NCBI GenBank assembly: GCA_020429045.1
Contig: JAGQLS010000011.1
Coordinates: 1 to 45,837 of the forward strand
Length of the DNA: 45,837 nucleotides
Origin: Candidatus Woesebacteria bacterium
Lineage (GTDB): Bacteria > Patescibacteriota > Microgenomatia > UBA1406 > GWC2-37-13
Reading direction: 5' to 3'
Position numbers and translations under genes: made by a program. This document shows, in pieces, positions 16,861 through 24,999 of this stretch (positions within the stretch are counted from its first letter, which is position 1; each line of letters opens with the position of its first letter). The notes below the pieces were generated by a model. The model saw nothing but the letters and a program-made list of their open reading frames with translations, ran no database searches and had not been told where the DNA came from.

Positions 16861-17547
16861 TCAACCTTTAAGTTTTTCCAGCGCATTTGCAGCAGCCTTC
16901 TCTTCAGCCTTCTTTTTTGAGTCACCGCTTGCCTGGGCTATTGATTGATCTTTGACGCGCACCTCAATAGTAAACGTTTTGTCGTGTTCAGGACCTTTTT
17001 CTGAGACGAGTTTATACTTTGGTAATTGTTTGTAACGAGCCTGGGTCCATTGTTGCAAGTGGCTTTTTGGTGAGAGATACGATTTGCTTTCTATAATTTC
17101 CTTCAAGGTGTTGCCAAAAAGATGATCAGCGATAAACATATATGCTTTTTCAAATCCCTGATCAATAAAAATGGCTGCGATAAGTGCTTCCATACAATCA
17201 GCAAGGAGTGTAATTTTGCTTCTCCCTCCGCTTGCCTCTTCACCTTTTGAAAGCAACAAATGAGAACCTAAATCGAGCTTTTTTGCCGCTTCTCCCAAGC
17301 TTTCGGTGCGAACAATAGCTGCTTTTATGTCGGTATAGTCGCCTTCGTGTAATTGGGGGTATTCTTTATACAAATAAATTGAAGTCGTGAGGGATAATAC
17401 ACTATCACCCAGAAATTCCAACTTTTCATTTGAAGGCAAAGAAAATGATCGATGCTCATTCAAATATGAACGATGCACAAACACATTTTTCAATAATTGT
17501 TGGTTATGAAAAGTGATGTTGATTTGTTTTTCTAATTTTTGAAACAT
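16861..17547 (-). CDS. rnc: Ribonuclease III
   Basis: A 228-residue double-strand-specific endoribonuclease for rRNA and mRNA processing. The signature NEKLEFLGDSVLSL carries the catalytic Glu and Asp, and the second acidic cluster is LADCMEALIAAIFIDQG. The C-terminal dsRNA-binding domain (about 155-228) ends QASGDSKKKAEEKAAANALEKL. The start is 13 nt downstream of the nusB stop, within a likely rpmF-nusB-rnc transcript. The natural substrates include the long stems flanking 16S and 23S. Confidence 0.96.
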   Translation of the reverse strand: MFQKLEKQINITFHNQQLLKNVFVHRSYLNEHRSFSLPSNEKLEFLGDSVLSLTTSIYLYKEYPQLHEGDYTDIKAAIVRTESLGEAAKKLDLGSHLLLSKGEEASGGRSKITLLADCMEALIAAIFIDQGFEKAYMFIADHLFGNTLKEIIESKSYLSPKSHLQQWTQARYKQLPKYKLVSEKGPEHDKTFTIEVRVKDQSIAQASGDSKKKAEEKAAANALEKLKG

Positions 17548-17560
17548 GCTGATACAAAAA

Positions 17561-17929
17561 TTACACAGTGCGCGAACTCATAAACGATCCCAAGACCGCA
17601 TTAACAAACGCATATGAACGTTCGTTGCCAAGTTCTTTTGCCAAATCAACCGCTTCGTTGATGATTACCTTTTCCGGCTGTTTTTTGTCATAGAGCATTT
17701 CATATAGGGCCAAACGTAAAATATTCACATCAACTTTGGAGATTCTATCGATCGGGTATTTGGGTGCATGTGTTTCGATATGAGCGTCGATTTCTTTTTT
17801 ATGCTTGAGGATGTCGTCTATGGTGTCAGGAAGTTTGTCAGTTTGTTCCTGTGGAGAAGTCGGATCGTGAAATTCACGCGCAAAAAGGTCCTGGACGATT
17901 TCGATTCTTTGAAGGTGTCGTGAATCCAC
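17561..17929 (-). CDS. nusB: Transcription antitermination factor NusB
   Basis: A 122-residue all-helical protein. It contains YPIDRISKVDVNILRLALYEML and PEKVIINEAVDLAKELGNERSYAFVNAVLG, both characteristic of NusB, which binds boxA RNA with S10 during rRNA transcription. The start codon is GTG (17929-17927). It sits between rpmF and rnc on one strand, a grouping that links rRNA transcription and rRNA processing. Confidence 0.93.
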   Translation of the reverse strand: MDSRHLQRIEIVQDLFAREFHDPTSPQEQTDKLPDTIDDILKHKKEIDAHIETHAPKYPIDRISKVDVNILRLALYEMLYDKKQPEKVIINEAVDLAKELGNERSYAFVNAVLGSFMSSRTV

Positions 17930-17979
17930 GGTATTTTTAAGGAAATATGTTAATCGAGGCAGCGCGCATCAAAAAAAGT

Positions 17980-18135
17980 TTATTTTCCACAGTATTTGCA
18001 TTGCATGTGGGGTTTTTTCTTTTTTCCGCATTCCTTGCAGGTCACAAGCTGTGGTAAGGTGGTTTTGCGCTTTTTGTCCAAGATGCGTTTGCCTTTGCGG
18101 GCGTTTGAAATTTTACGTTTTGGTAATGGTGCCAT
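17980..18135 (-). CDS. rpmF: 50S ribosomal protein L32
   Basis: A 51-residue protein, MAPLPKRKISNARKGKRI..., with the N-terminal L32 motif and a C-terminal zinc ribbon CKEC-X10-CKYC. The gene opens at ATG 18135 and ends with TAA at 17982-17980. It is the first gene of rpmF-nusB-rnc and has a promoter 30 nt upstream of its start. Confidence 0.95.
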   Translation of the reverse strand: MAPLPKRKISNARKGKRILDKKRKTTLPQLVTCKECGKKKKPHMQCKYCGK

Positions 18136-18165
18136 GGTGTTATATGGATGAAATTAACAGTCACA

Positions 18166-18194
18166 ATTATAGTACGCAAACGTTATGAAAACAA
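18166..18194 (-). promoter_or_regulatory. rpmF-nusB-rnc promoter
   Basis: Minus strand: TTGTTT (18194-18189), 17-nt spacer, TATAAT (18171-18166). The predicted leader is about 24 nt before the rpmF ATG. This is one of the few transcripts here with a normal leader length. Confidence 0.65.
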
Positions 18195-18226
18195 GCAATG
18201 TTTTTTTGTGTGAATGCAACAAGAAG

Positions 18227-18255
18227 TTGAAAAAGAAAATAATTATTTATACAAT
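18227..18255 (+). promoter_or_regulatory. Promoter of the PBECR-like gene
   Basis: TTGAAA (18227-18232), 17-nt spacer, TACAAT (18250-18255), then 8 nt to the ATG at 18264. It predicts a leaderless or near-leaderless mRNA. Confidence 0.65.
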
Positions 18256-18263
18256 TACTCATA

Positions 18264-18722
18264 ATGGGAGCATATACGCTATTTAAGAAATATGTCTACA
18301 AAACCGAGAAAAAGAAACATGTATTTCTAAAAGCTACAAAAATAACTTCATTAACTCAAGTAGTTTCTCGAGTTATAGATATAAAATCGAATAAGGTTTA
18401 TATAACCACAAGAGTTCTTAAGCACTTATATGATAAAAAACCGTCAATAGAGTTTTATGATTGCATAAAAAATCTTCCTAAAATCATTCGATACCCAGAC
18501 ACAATTCATGCTAATATAGAAAGCAAAAGAGGCGATTATTGTTTTATTAAAAAATATGACTCTCGATTTTACATCTGTTCCTTGAAAAAGGCGCGTGTTG
18601 CTAAAAAAGACCTTACAGAAGAAACTTTATTTGTAGTGACAATTTTTTGGTTACGCAGACAAACATACTTAAAAAAATATCCTCACATTTGGAGCTGGAG
18701 GGGCGACATTCCCTCATCGTAA
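18264..18722 (+). CDS. Orphan protein, possible PBECR-like nuclease fold
   Basis: A 152-residue basic protein. The order PDTIHANIES ... YCFIKKYDSRFYICSLKK ... LFVVTIFWLRRQTYLKKYPHIW resembles the beta-sheet core and the xVVTaxxxR edge of phage-barnase-EndoU-ColicinE5/D-RelE (PBECR)-type RNases. That is pattern recognition, not a confirmed match, and no catalytic triad can be assigned. It has a good promoter of its own and no obvious antitoxin partner beside it. A minus-strand promoter at 18822-18850 would transcribe antisense to its 3' half. It is AT-rich compared with its neighbours, consistent with acquired DNA. Confidence 0.5.
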   Translation: MGAYTLFKKYVYKTEKKKHVFLKATKITSLTQVVSRVIDIKSNKVYITTRVLKHLYDKKPSIEFYDCIKNLPKIIRYPDTIHANIESKRGDYCFIKKYDSRFYICSLKKARVAKKDLTEETLFVVTIFWLRRQTYLKKYPHIWSWRGDIPSS

Positions 18723-18805
18723 CACGTTTGATACTTTGAATACAAAGTCTACTAGTGTTCTGCAGTAGAGCCATTTCTGACTTTCAACCCCAAATGCAAG
18801 GATAT

Positions 18806-18898
18806 TTAAAAGTACATCTCTATTATGCCAGCCATTAGTGCTGCTGTCAAGAGAACACTGTTATAGCGGTATGCTTCATCTTCTCCGGTGCGTCTCAT
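18806..18898 (-). CDS. Possible 30-aa small protein downstream of recG
   Basis: A 31-codon frame starting 12 nt after the recG stop: MRRTGEDEAYRYNSVLLTAA... ending IIEMYF. It has a charged N-terminus and a hydrophobic C-terminal half that could insert in the membrane. The position behind recG suggests co-transcription. A promoter-like TTGACA-17-CATAAT lies inside it, so part of the sequence may instead be regulatory. There is no homology I can name, and confidence is limited by length. Confidence 0.35.
   Translation of the reverse strand: MRRTGEDEAYRYNSVLLTAALMAGIIEMYF
18822..18850 (-). promoter_or_regulatory. Promoter-like site pointing antisense to the PBECR-like gene
   Basis: Minus strand: TTGACA (18850-18845), exact 17-nt spacer, CATAAT (18827-18822). 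Its transcript would cross 18810-18722 and enter the 18264-18722 gene in antisense. It overlaps the proposed 30-aa frame, so one of the two readings could be fortuitous. Confidence 0.45.
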
Positions 18899-18910
18899 TT
18901 GTAAATAATT

Positions 18911-20950
18911 CTAATCTTTCGCGATTTGATGAATGCTGTATGTTTGAACAATTTGTTCTAATTTTTTGTACGAGCTAAGTTTATAATTTATCATAAATTC
19001 GCCAACCATTTCGCTTACTTCTTTGACAAATTTTGTGTTGGAAAGCTCGGCAATTTTGAGGTCATCGTAGCCATGCTGGCGTGTACCGTGCATTTCTCCG
19101 GGGCCTCGATGACGAAAGTCGTATTCTGCAAGCTCAAGTCCCGTATCGTGCTTGCTGAAAAATACCAATCGTTCGGTAGGCTTATTGTATTCATCAGATG
19201 TGAAAAGCAAACAATACGACTGCTTCTCTCCCCTGCCAACCCGACCGCGCAGTTGGTGAAGTTGTGCCATGCCAAATCGCTCGGCACCCTCAAGCACGAT
19301 GATGGTCGCATTTGACACGTCGACACCCACTTCGACAACCGATGTGCAGACCAGGACATCGCACGCACCATCGCGAAATCGGTCCATGACTTCTTTTTTC
19401 TCTTTTGCTTTCATCTTTCCATGCAAAAGTCCTAGGGTTTGATTTTTAAACACGGTGTTTTTGAGATGTTCGTATTCTGCGGTTGCCGCACGCACCGATT
19501 GCATGGTTTCAGCTTCTGTCTCTTCGACAAGCGGGCAGACGATATACACCTGGTCACCGTGCGCGATCTGTTTTTTGATCCATTCGTAGCCAGCTGCACG
19601 TTTGACTTTGGGCACCACGTGGGTTTTTATTACCTTTCTTCCTTTGGGCATCTCGTCTATTATCGAGACATCAAGCTCGCTATATAGTGTCAACATCACG
19701 GTGCGCGGGATGGGTGTTGCCGTCATGGTCAAAACATGCGGATGCACACCTTTTTCTCGCAGCGCGGCTCGTTGTTTGACGCCAAAACGGTGCTGTTCAT
19801 CGATGACCACGAGCCCCACGCGTTCAAGCGACACACTCTTAGTTATGAGCGCGTGTGTCCCCACAACAATATCAAATATTTCTTTTTTTGTTTTGAGCTG
19901 TTTTTCTGAGCCGGTTTGCAGACCGATCGTTATATCCATATCTTTAAAAAGCGTTGAAAGGCTTTGAAAATGTTGTCGTGCCAAAATTTCGGTCGGCGCC
20001 ATGATGAGGGTTTGCATGCCATTGAGCGCACAGATGCAGGCTGCAATTGCAGCAATAATCGTTTTTCCCGATCCCACGTCTCCTTGCAAAAATCTATTCA
20101 TTGGTTTCTTTTTTTGCAGATCTGCGGTTATTTCTTTCACCACTTTTTTCTGGGCCGTGGTCAGTTCAAACGGCAGGTTTGTTATGAAGGTGCTCACGTG
20201 TTTTTTTACATCGCTACCGATCGTCATGGCCTGAGTCACTTGTTGTTCTTCCCAATCTTTCTTGACCAGCCGCGATGCTAGGATGCGGACAAACAGTTCA
20301 TCTGTTCCTATACGTTTGCGCGCCTTTTTGCACAGTGTTTGTGAAGAAGGGAAGTGAATTTGCACCAACGCTTGGTTGAGGGGCATCAAACGATGCGCAG
20401 CGATCATTTTTTCAGGAAGCAATTCTTCAATATCTTCTTTTTGAAAAAGCGAGAGTATGTACCACATTTTTTCCCGAATTGTTTTTGAGCTTAGCCCTCG
20501 AGTTTGCGGGTACACGGGCACGATGCGGCTTGTGTGAATGAGCTCATTTCCGTTTATTATTTCAAACGCTGTAGGTTGTATAGTCAGTGCGCCTCGATAC
20601 GGTTGTACCGTGCCGGAAATGGCAATTTGTTCCTCGGGTTTGATGATCTGCGCGAGATAACGCTGGTTAAACCATGTGATCGTGATTTTTCCCGTTTCAT
20701 CCGCTATGGTGCACGTTTGTATGTACATGCCTCTCCGGGTGCGCTGGTTTTTCATTGTTTCTACTGTGCCGTGGATGGTCACGAGTTCGTTTGGTCTTAA
20801 AAGAGAGATGGGTGATATTTCGTGTAGATCATCGTACCGAAAGGGATAGTAATGCAGAAGGTCGTTGTAGGTGTGTACGCCGAGTTTTTGGAGTTTTGCG
20901 ATGGTTTTTGCGCTTGTGCGCGGAAGTGTGTCGATAGGGGTTTCCAGCAT
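18911..20950 (-). CDS. recG: ATP-dependent DNA helicase RecG
   Basis: A 679-residue branch-migration helicase for stalled forks and recombination. The wedge/OB domain (residues ~55-140) is followed by helicase motifs: I GDVGSGKT, Ia MAPTEILARQH, II DEQHRFG, III TMTATPIPRT, IV-VI including VVEVGVDVSNATIIVLEGAERFGMAQLHQLRGRVGRG. The C-terminal RecG tail follows. The start is ATG 20950 (MLETPIDTLPRTSAKT), because TATACT at 20962-20957 ends 6 nt before it; a longer frame upstream would precede the promoter. A 30-aa frame follows 12 nt downstream. Confidence 0.95.
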   Translation of the reverse strand: MLETPIDTLPRTSAKTIAKLQKLGVHTYNDLLHYYPFRYDDLHEISPISLLRPNELVTIHGTVETMKNQRTRRGMYIQTCTIADETGKITITWFNQRYLAQIIKPEEQIAISGTVQPYRGALTIQPTAFEIINGNELIHTSRIVPVYPQTRGLSSKTIREKMWYILSLFQKEDIEELLPEKMIAAHRLMPLNQALVQIHFPSSQTLCKKARKRIGTDELFVRILASRLVKKDWEEQQVTQAMTIGSDVKKHVSTFITNLPFELTTAQKKVVKEITADLQKKKPMNRFLQGDVGSGKTIIAAIAACICALNGMQTLIMAPTEILARQHFQSLSTLFKDMDITIGLQTGSEKQLKTKKEIFDIVVGTHALITKSVSLERVGLVVIDEQHRFGVKQRAALREKGVHPHVLTMTATPIPRTVMLTLYSELDVSIIDEMPKGRKVIKTHVVPKVKRAAGYEWIKKQIAHGDQVYIVCPLVEETEAETMQSVRAATAEYEHLKNTVFKNQTLGLLHGKMKAKEKKEVMDRFRDGACDVLVCTSVVEVGVDVSNATIIVLEGAERFGMAQLHQLRGRVGRGEKQSYCLLFTSDEYNKPTERLVFFSKHDTGLELAEYDFRHRGPGEMHGTRQHGYDDLKIAELSNTKFVKEVSEMVGEFMINYKLSSYKKLEQIVQTYSIHQIAKD

Positions 20951-21019
20951 GGAGATAGTATAGTATAAAGTCAAAAAGTCTATAAAGTCGATAAAGTTAT
21001 ATATTACACGCTTCAAGTT
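20951..21019. repeat. Modular intergenic repeat, short copy 4
   Basis: A short version between the small membrane protein gene and recG: AGTCAAAAAGTCTATAAAGT units followed by TATTACACGCTTCAAGTTTT. On the minus strand the units read TCGACTTTATAGACTTTTTG, a ladder of -35-like hexamers in front of the recG -10 box. Confidence 0.6.
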
Positions 21020-21130
21020 TTAATAAAAAAACGCGGGGGCAAGGCTGGAGATAATAAGAAGCAATGAAGCGATAATGATAAATATTTTCACAATATTTTT
21101 AGGCTTGAACAGTTTTTTTAGTTGTTTCAT
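21020..21130 (-). CDS. Small single-helix membrane protein, 36 aa
   Basis: A 36-residue frame, MKQLKKLFKPKNIVKIFIII... ending SSLAPAFFY. A strongly basic amphipathic N-terminus is followed by one hydrophobic helix, the usual look of a real small membrane protein. TAGAAT at 21142-21137 ends 6 nt before the ATG, the same promoter-to-start spacing as many genes here. The function is unknown. It is transcribed toward recG, with a repeat element in between. Confidence 0.6.
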   Translation of the reverse strand: MKQLKKLFKPKNIVKIFIIIASLLLIISSLAPAFFY

Positions 21131-21257
21131 TTCATTATTCTAACATTAAATTGCCTTAAAAATCGAATCAACTTTCCCTCACTTGAGCAACTACATCCAC
21201 TCGTCAACAGATCGAGAGAAATCTGCATTTACCTTGAACATTTGCTACAATGATGCT

Positions 21258-23837
21258 ATGGCTTACAGACCCAAACGACTCAGACGCATCAAAAAAGGAT
21301 CATCTTCATTTGGATTCACCTTTTCCCCATCCTCGCTTTTTAAACTCAACAAGCAGCAGCTTATCTATCGTGGCATTATTGCAGTCATTATCCTTGCCAT
21401 TGTAGGCTATATCGGTGCGTTTCTCCTCTTTGCGTGGTATGGGCGCGATTTGCCTGCACCGGGAAAATTGTCCGAAGCGCGTACCAATTCGACCGTTTTT
21501 TACGACCGCAACGGCGAAGTGCTCTACGAACTCTACAAAGACAAAAATCGAGTGTCAGTCGATGCTGCAGACATTCCCCAAACGCTCAAGCAGGCGACAG
21601 TCGCCATCGAAGACAAGCATTTCTACGAGCACGAAGGTATCTCGCAAGCCGGTATTATTCGTGCTGCGATCATGAACCTGTTGGGTCGCCCACAAGGAGG
21701 CTCGACCATCACGCAACAACTCATCAAAAATGTACTTCTCACATCGGAGCGCAGCCTTCCCCGCAAGATCAAAGAGGCAATACTTGCCTACGAAGCGGAA
21801 AAGCGCTACACAAAAGACGAAATTCTTACTATGTACCTCAACGAAGCGCCCTATGGCGGCAGCTTCTGGGGTGTTGGTTCTGCCGCCAAAGGATATTTTG
21901 ACAAAGACGTAAACGAGCTTGATCTTACCGAGTCAGCAATTCTAGCCGGTCTTCCCCAAAGCCCGTCGTATTATTCTCCGTTTATCGGTGCCAAAGACGC
22001 GTGGAAGTCGCGGACCAAAGATGTCTTGCGCCGCATGCGCGAAGACAAATATATTACCAAAGAAGAAGAGCAAAACGCACTCAAAAAGCTCGATTCGGTC
22101 ACGTTTTCTTCTCCAAAAATTACCGCAACAGCTCCTCACTTCATATTTCATCTCAAAGAACAACTAGAAAAGGAGTACGGAGCTGCACTCATAAACCAAG
22201 GGGTGAAAGTCAAAACGACGATTGATGCCGATCTGCAAAAAAAAGCAGAGAAAATCGTTAATGAAGAAATTACTTCGCTTGAGGATTATAAAGTCGGCAA
22301 TGGCGCGCTTGTTGCGATAGAACCAGACACGGGAGACATCGTCGCCTATGTTGGCTCCTATGACTTCAATGACAACGAATACGGCAAATTCGATGTGGTG
22401 TCGCAAGGCAAACGCCAGCCAGGTTCAACACTCAAGCCGATCGAATATGCTGTTGCACTCAAAGAAGGCTACACTGCCTCGAGCGTCATCATGGATGTGC
22501 AAACAGTGTTTCCTAACCAAGGTGACGAAGACTATGTGCCGGAAAATTATGATCTTAAATATCGTGGGCCGGTACAGCTGAGGTTTGCACTTGGCAATTC
22601 GCTCAATGTGCCCGCAGTCAAGATGCTTGCCATGGTTGGCATTCGTGATTTTCTCCAACAGGCGTACGACATGGGGTTGACGGCGCTCGAACCCACAGAC
22701 GCTCATATCGCCAATCTCGGACTATCCGCTTCCTTGGGTGGAGGAGAAACCACGCTGTACGATCTGACAACCGCCTACGGTGTATTTGCAAATGGTGGTG
22801 AGCGCATAGAGCCAAACGGCATTCTTGAGATAACCGATTTCAAAGGAAAAAAAATATATGAAAAAGAAGATCCGAAACCAAAACAAGTGCTTTCGAAAGA
22901 AATCAGCTTTATCATTTCTCACATCCTCTCTGACAACAACGCGCGCATAGACACATTTGGACCAAATTCGTATCTCAACATTCCGGGCAAGACGGTTGCC
23001 GTCAAAACAGGTACGACCAACGACAAGCGCGACAACTGGGCAGTCGGCTATACCAAAAAAATTGCATTGGGCGTTTGGGTTGGCAACAACGACAATTCTC
23101 CTATGAATCAAAAAATCGCCTCAGGAGTGACTGGTGCCTCGCCCATTTGGAATAGCTTTATGCGCGAATTGCTTGCTAAGTACGACGATGGCATAGTCGA
23201 CAAACCAGACGACGTGGAAGCAAAAGAGATCGACGCATTCTTGGGCGGGTTGCCAAAAGATGGGTACCCAACCCGTTCGGAATATTTTATAAAAGGAACC
23301 GAACCCACCGAGCAGTCCCCATTTTATAAAAAACTTAAAATCTCCAAGGCCAATGGTAAACTGGCAAACGATGTCGAAATACGAACGGGTAATTATGATG
23401 AAAAAGAATTTGTGGTTATCGAAGAATTTGATCCGATTTCTGGCGATGGCAAAAATCGGTGGCAAGAGGCGATCGACGCCTGGGCTGCCCAGCAAGAAGA
23501 TGAGAAGTTCCACTATCCAACCGAAACTTCAGACGCACAGGGAGACGAAATCGCGGTACGCATCACTTCCCCATCGGACCGCGCACGGGTCAATAGCAAC
23601 TCGGTCACCGTCGAAGTGAAACTGACGAGCCTCGAACCAGTCCGCGAGGTCAAATTTTGGATCGACGACCAAGAGGTAAAAGCGGTAAGCGGTGACAACA
23701 AAGAGTTGTCAGCAACATTCGATAATGTGGAAAATGGCACGCACAAGATCAAGGTGCAAGCATGGAATGTGAAAGATAAATCGCGCGATACGACGATCAC
23801 GATCGGCGTCAACGAAGACCCGAAGGATGAAGAGTAA
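21258..23837 (+). CDS. Class A penicillin-binding protein (transglycosylase/transpeptidase)
   Basis: An 859-residue bifunctional peptidoglycan synthase. It has a basic cytoplasmic N-terminus, one transmembrane helix (about 35-60), then a GT51 domain with EDKHFYEHEGI and GGSTITQQLIKNVLL. The transpeptidase has SxxK in QPGSTLKPIEY, SxN in GNSLNVPAVK and KTGT in VKTGTTNDKRDNWAVGY. The last ~85 residues (from IAVRITSPSDRARV) form an Ig-like beta domain. The start at ATG 21258 is preferred because an extended -10 (TGC-TACAAT, 21243-21251) ends 6 nt before it; upstream in-frame starts are possible but precede the promoter. Together with MreB it indicates a genuine peptidoglycan wall. Confidence 0.94.
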   Translation: MAYRPKRLRRIKKGSSSFGFTFSPSSLFKLNKQQLIYRGIIAVIILAIVGYIGAFLLFAWYGRDLPAPGKLSEARTNSTVFYDRNGEVLYELYKDKNRVSVDAADIPQTLKQATVAIEDKHFYEHEGISQAGIIRAAIMNLLGRPQGGSTITQQLIKNVLLTSERSLPRKIKEAILAYEAEKRYTKDEILTMYLNEAPYGGSFWGVGSAAKGYFDKDVNELDLTESAILAGLPQSPSYYSPFIGAKDAWKSRTKDVLRRMREDKYITKEEEQNALKKLDSVTFSSPKITATAPHFIFHLKEQLEKEYGAALINQGVKVKTTIDADLQKKAEKIVNEEITSLEDYKVGNGALVAIEPDTGDIVAYVGSYDFNDNEYGKFDVVSQGKRQPGSTLKPIEYAVALKEGYTASSVIMDVQTVFPNQGDEDYVPENYDLKYRGPVQLRFALGNSLNVPAVKMLAMVGIRDFLQQAYDMGLTALEPTDAHIANLGLSASLGGGETTLYDLTTAYGVFANGGERIEPNGILEITDFKGKKIYEKEDPKPKQVLSKEISFIISHILSDNNARIDTFGPNSYLNIPGKTVAVKTGTTNDKRDNWAVGYTKKIALGVWVGNNDNSPMNQKIASGVTGASPIWNSFMRELLAKYDDGIVDKPDDVEAKEIDAFLGGLPKDGYPTRSEYFIKGTEPTEQSPFYKKLKISKANGKLANDVEIRTGNYDEKEFVVIEEFDPISGDGKNRWQEAIDAWAAQQEDEKFHYPTETSDAQGDEIAVRITSPSDRARVNSNSVTVEVKLTSLEPVREVKFWIDDQEVKAVSGDNKELSATFDNVENGTHKIKVQAWNVKDKSRDTTITIGVNEDPKDEE

Positions 23838-23883
23838 TCAAAGTAGTCGACCTCGCAGCAAATATAAAGTTTGATTCGATATT

Positions 23884-24207
23884 TTATTTTTTTTTAAATA
23901 GGAAATCGACGACGATTTTGGCGAGTGCCAGGATTTGTCCAAAGCCGCTCACGATGATGATTCTTAGTGTCCACTCGTCTTTTATGGTTATCCAGCCTGC
24001 GCCTATGGCCCACAAGAAAAATGCGTAAAATATAGTCAAGAAAACGACGAGAATGAGCAGATAACTTGACCACTGTTTTCTGAAATTCAGAAATTCGGAT
24101 TTTTCTTTCAGTTCGAGTTCTTTGTACTTGAGTTCAAGCTCATTGGTTGCCTTTTCAGCCTCTTCTACGATTGTTTCTTCCTTTGCTGCGAGTTGGTTAT
24201 GATTCAT
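23884..24207 (-). CDS. Membrane protein with N-terminal coiled coil, 107 aa
   Basis: Residues 1-45 are a highly charged helix with coiled-coil character (EETIVEEAEKATNELELKYKELELKEK), followed by two hydrophobic helices (YLLILVVFLTIFYAFFLWAIGAGW and IIIVSGFGQILALAKIVVDFL). It ends in FKKK. No family recognised. It is transcribed in the same direction as the upstream ImmA/IrrE-type protease gene, 150 bp away, and could be its partner or substrate; nothing in the sequence proves this. Confidence 0.65.
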   Translation of the reverse strand: MNHNQLAAKEETIVEEAEKATNELELKYKELELKEKSEFLNFRKQWSSYLLILVVFLTIFYAFFLWAIGAGWITIKDEWTLRIIIVSGFGQILALAKIVVDFLFKKK

Positions 24208-24359
24208 GGTGTGTTTTAATTTAGTTAAAAGTCTAAAACCAAGTCGTCCCTGTCGTCTCTTACTTGTATTTTCGCTTCAAGCATCGTGCCTTTTATCATC
24301 CGTTAATTTGTACAAGGCGAGAAACATAGTATTCATTATTGTTTTGCGCATGATCAACG

Positions 24360-24965
24360 CTAAAATATTTTTGCAGATAAATTATATTCGTTCCACACAT
24401 CAGGAAAATCGGTTTTGAATGTTTTTAATCTCACTCTCAACGATTCGTCGCTCACGGCAAACATTTTGGAAAACGATTTCACAATGGTGTCTGCACCACT
24501 CAACACTTCGGTAAATTTCAATTTTTCCTCTAGCGCTTGGTCGGGCACAAGTAGGTAGCCGGCAAAATAGTTGGCTTCTGCTTCTTTTGTATCCCGTGGC
24601 TGGATCAAATCGCTTCGCAAATGGATAGTGTGCATGGGGTCGAGGGTGCTGTCGTGGAGTACGATATGCCCTATTTCATGCGCCATGGTGAAGCGTTGTC
24701 TGGTTATCGGCTGGTCGATTTCGTTAAGAAGTACACATTTCTTGTTGACATCGTAAAAACCAAGTACGCTGTCCCATGAGTCAACATGGTCTTTGGTTTT
24801 AGGGTGAGATTTGATGAGTTCTTTTTTGAGGATAAGTGGGGTGCAGGTCTTCCATTGTACGCCCATGAGGTCGGCCAGTTGAAAGACCTTAACCGGCACG
24901 GTAAGGGTATATTTGTCTATCAAAGCTTCTGCTTGTTTCTTTACATATCCCCTATCGACGTTCAT
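24360..24965 (-). CDS. ImmA/IrrE-family metallo-endopeptidase
   Basis: A 201-residue protein with the zinc motif HEIGH in RFTMAHEIGHIVLHD (about residues 91-105) and a downstream EANYFAGYLLVP motif that supplies the third ligand and the helix typical of COG2856 proteases. Known relatives cleave XRE-type repressors (ImmA, IrrE) during stress or in mobile elements. No HTH domain is fused and no XRE gene is adjacent. A TATACT box ends 7 nt before the ATG. A perfect palindrome, GCTCAATAATTGAGC at 24985-24999, lies next to this promoter and could be an operator. Confidence 0.88.
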   Translation of the reverse strand: MNVDRGYVKKQAEALIDKYTLTVPVKVFQLADLMGVQWKTCTPLILKKELIKSHPKTKDHVDSWDSVLGFYDVNKKCVLLNEIDQPITRQRFTMAHEIGHIVLHDSTLDPMHTIHLRSDLIQPRDTKEAEANYFAGYLLVPDQALEEKLKFTEVLSGADTIVKSFSKMFAVSDESLRVRLKTFKTDFPDVWNEYNLSAKIF

Positions 24966-24984
24966 ATCTTTAAGTATAACAAAA

Positions 24985-24999
24985 GCTCAATTATTGAGC
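24985..24999. promoter_or_regulatory. Palindrome beside the ImmA/IrrE gene promoter
   Basis: GCTCAATAATTGAGC has 6-bp arms around a 3-nt centre. It lies 7-21 bp upstream of the -10 box of the protease gene and contains the TGA stop of the gene upstream. Size and position suit a dimeric repressor, but it is only one site and the regulator is unknown. Confidence 0.4.

Noticed and set aside
20504-20800. Plus-strand open frames across recG
   Set aside because: They are antisense shadows of the recG reading frame with atypical Arg/Cys-rich composition and no promoter or start signal.
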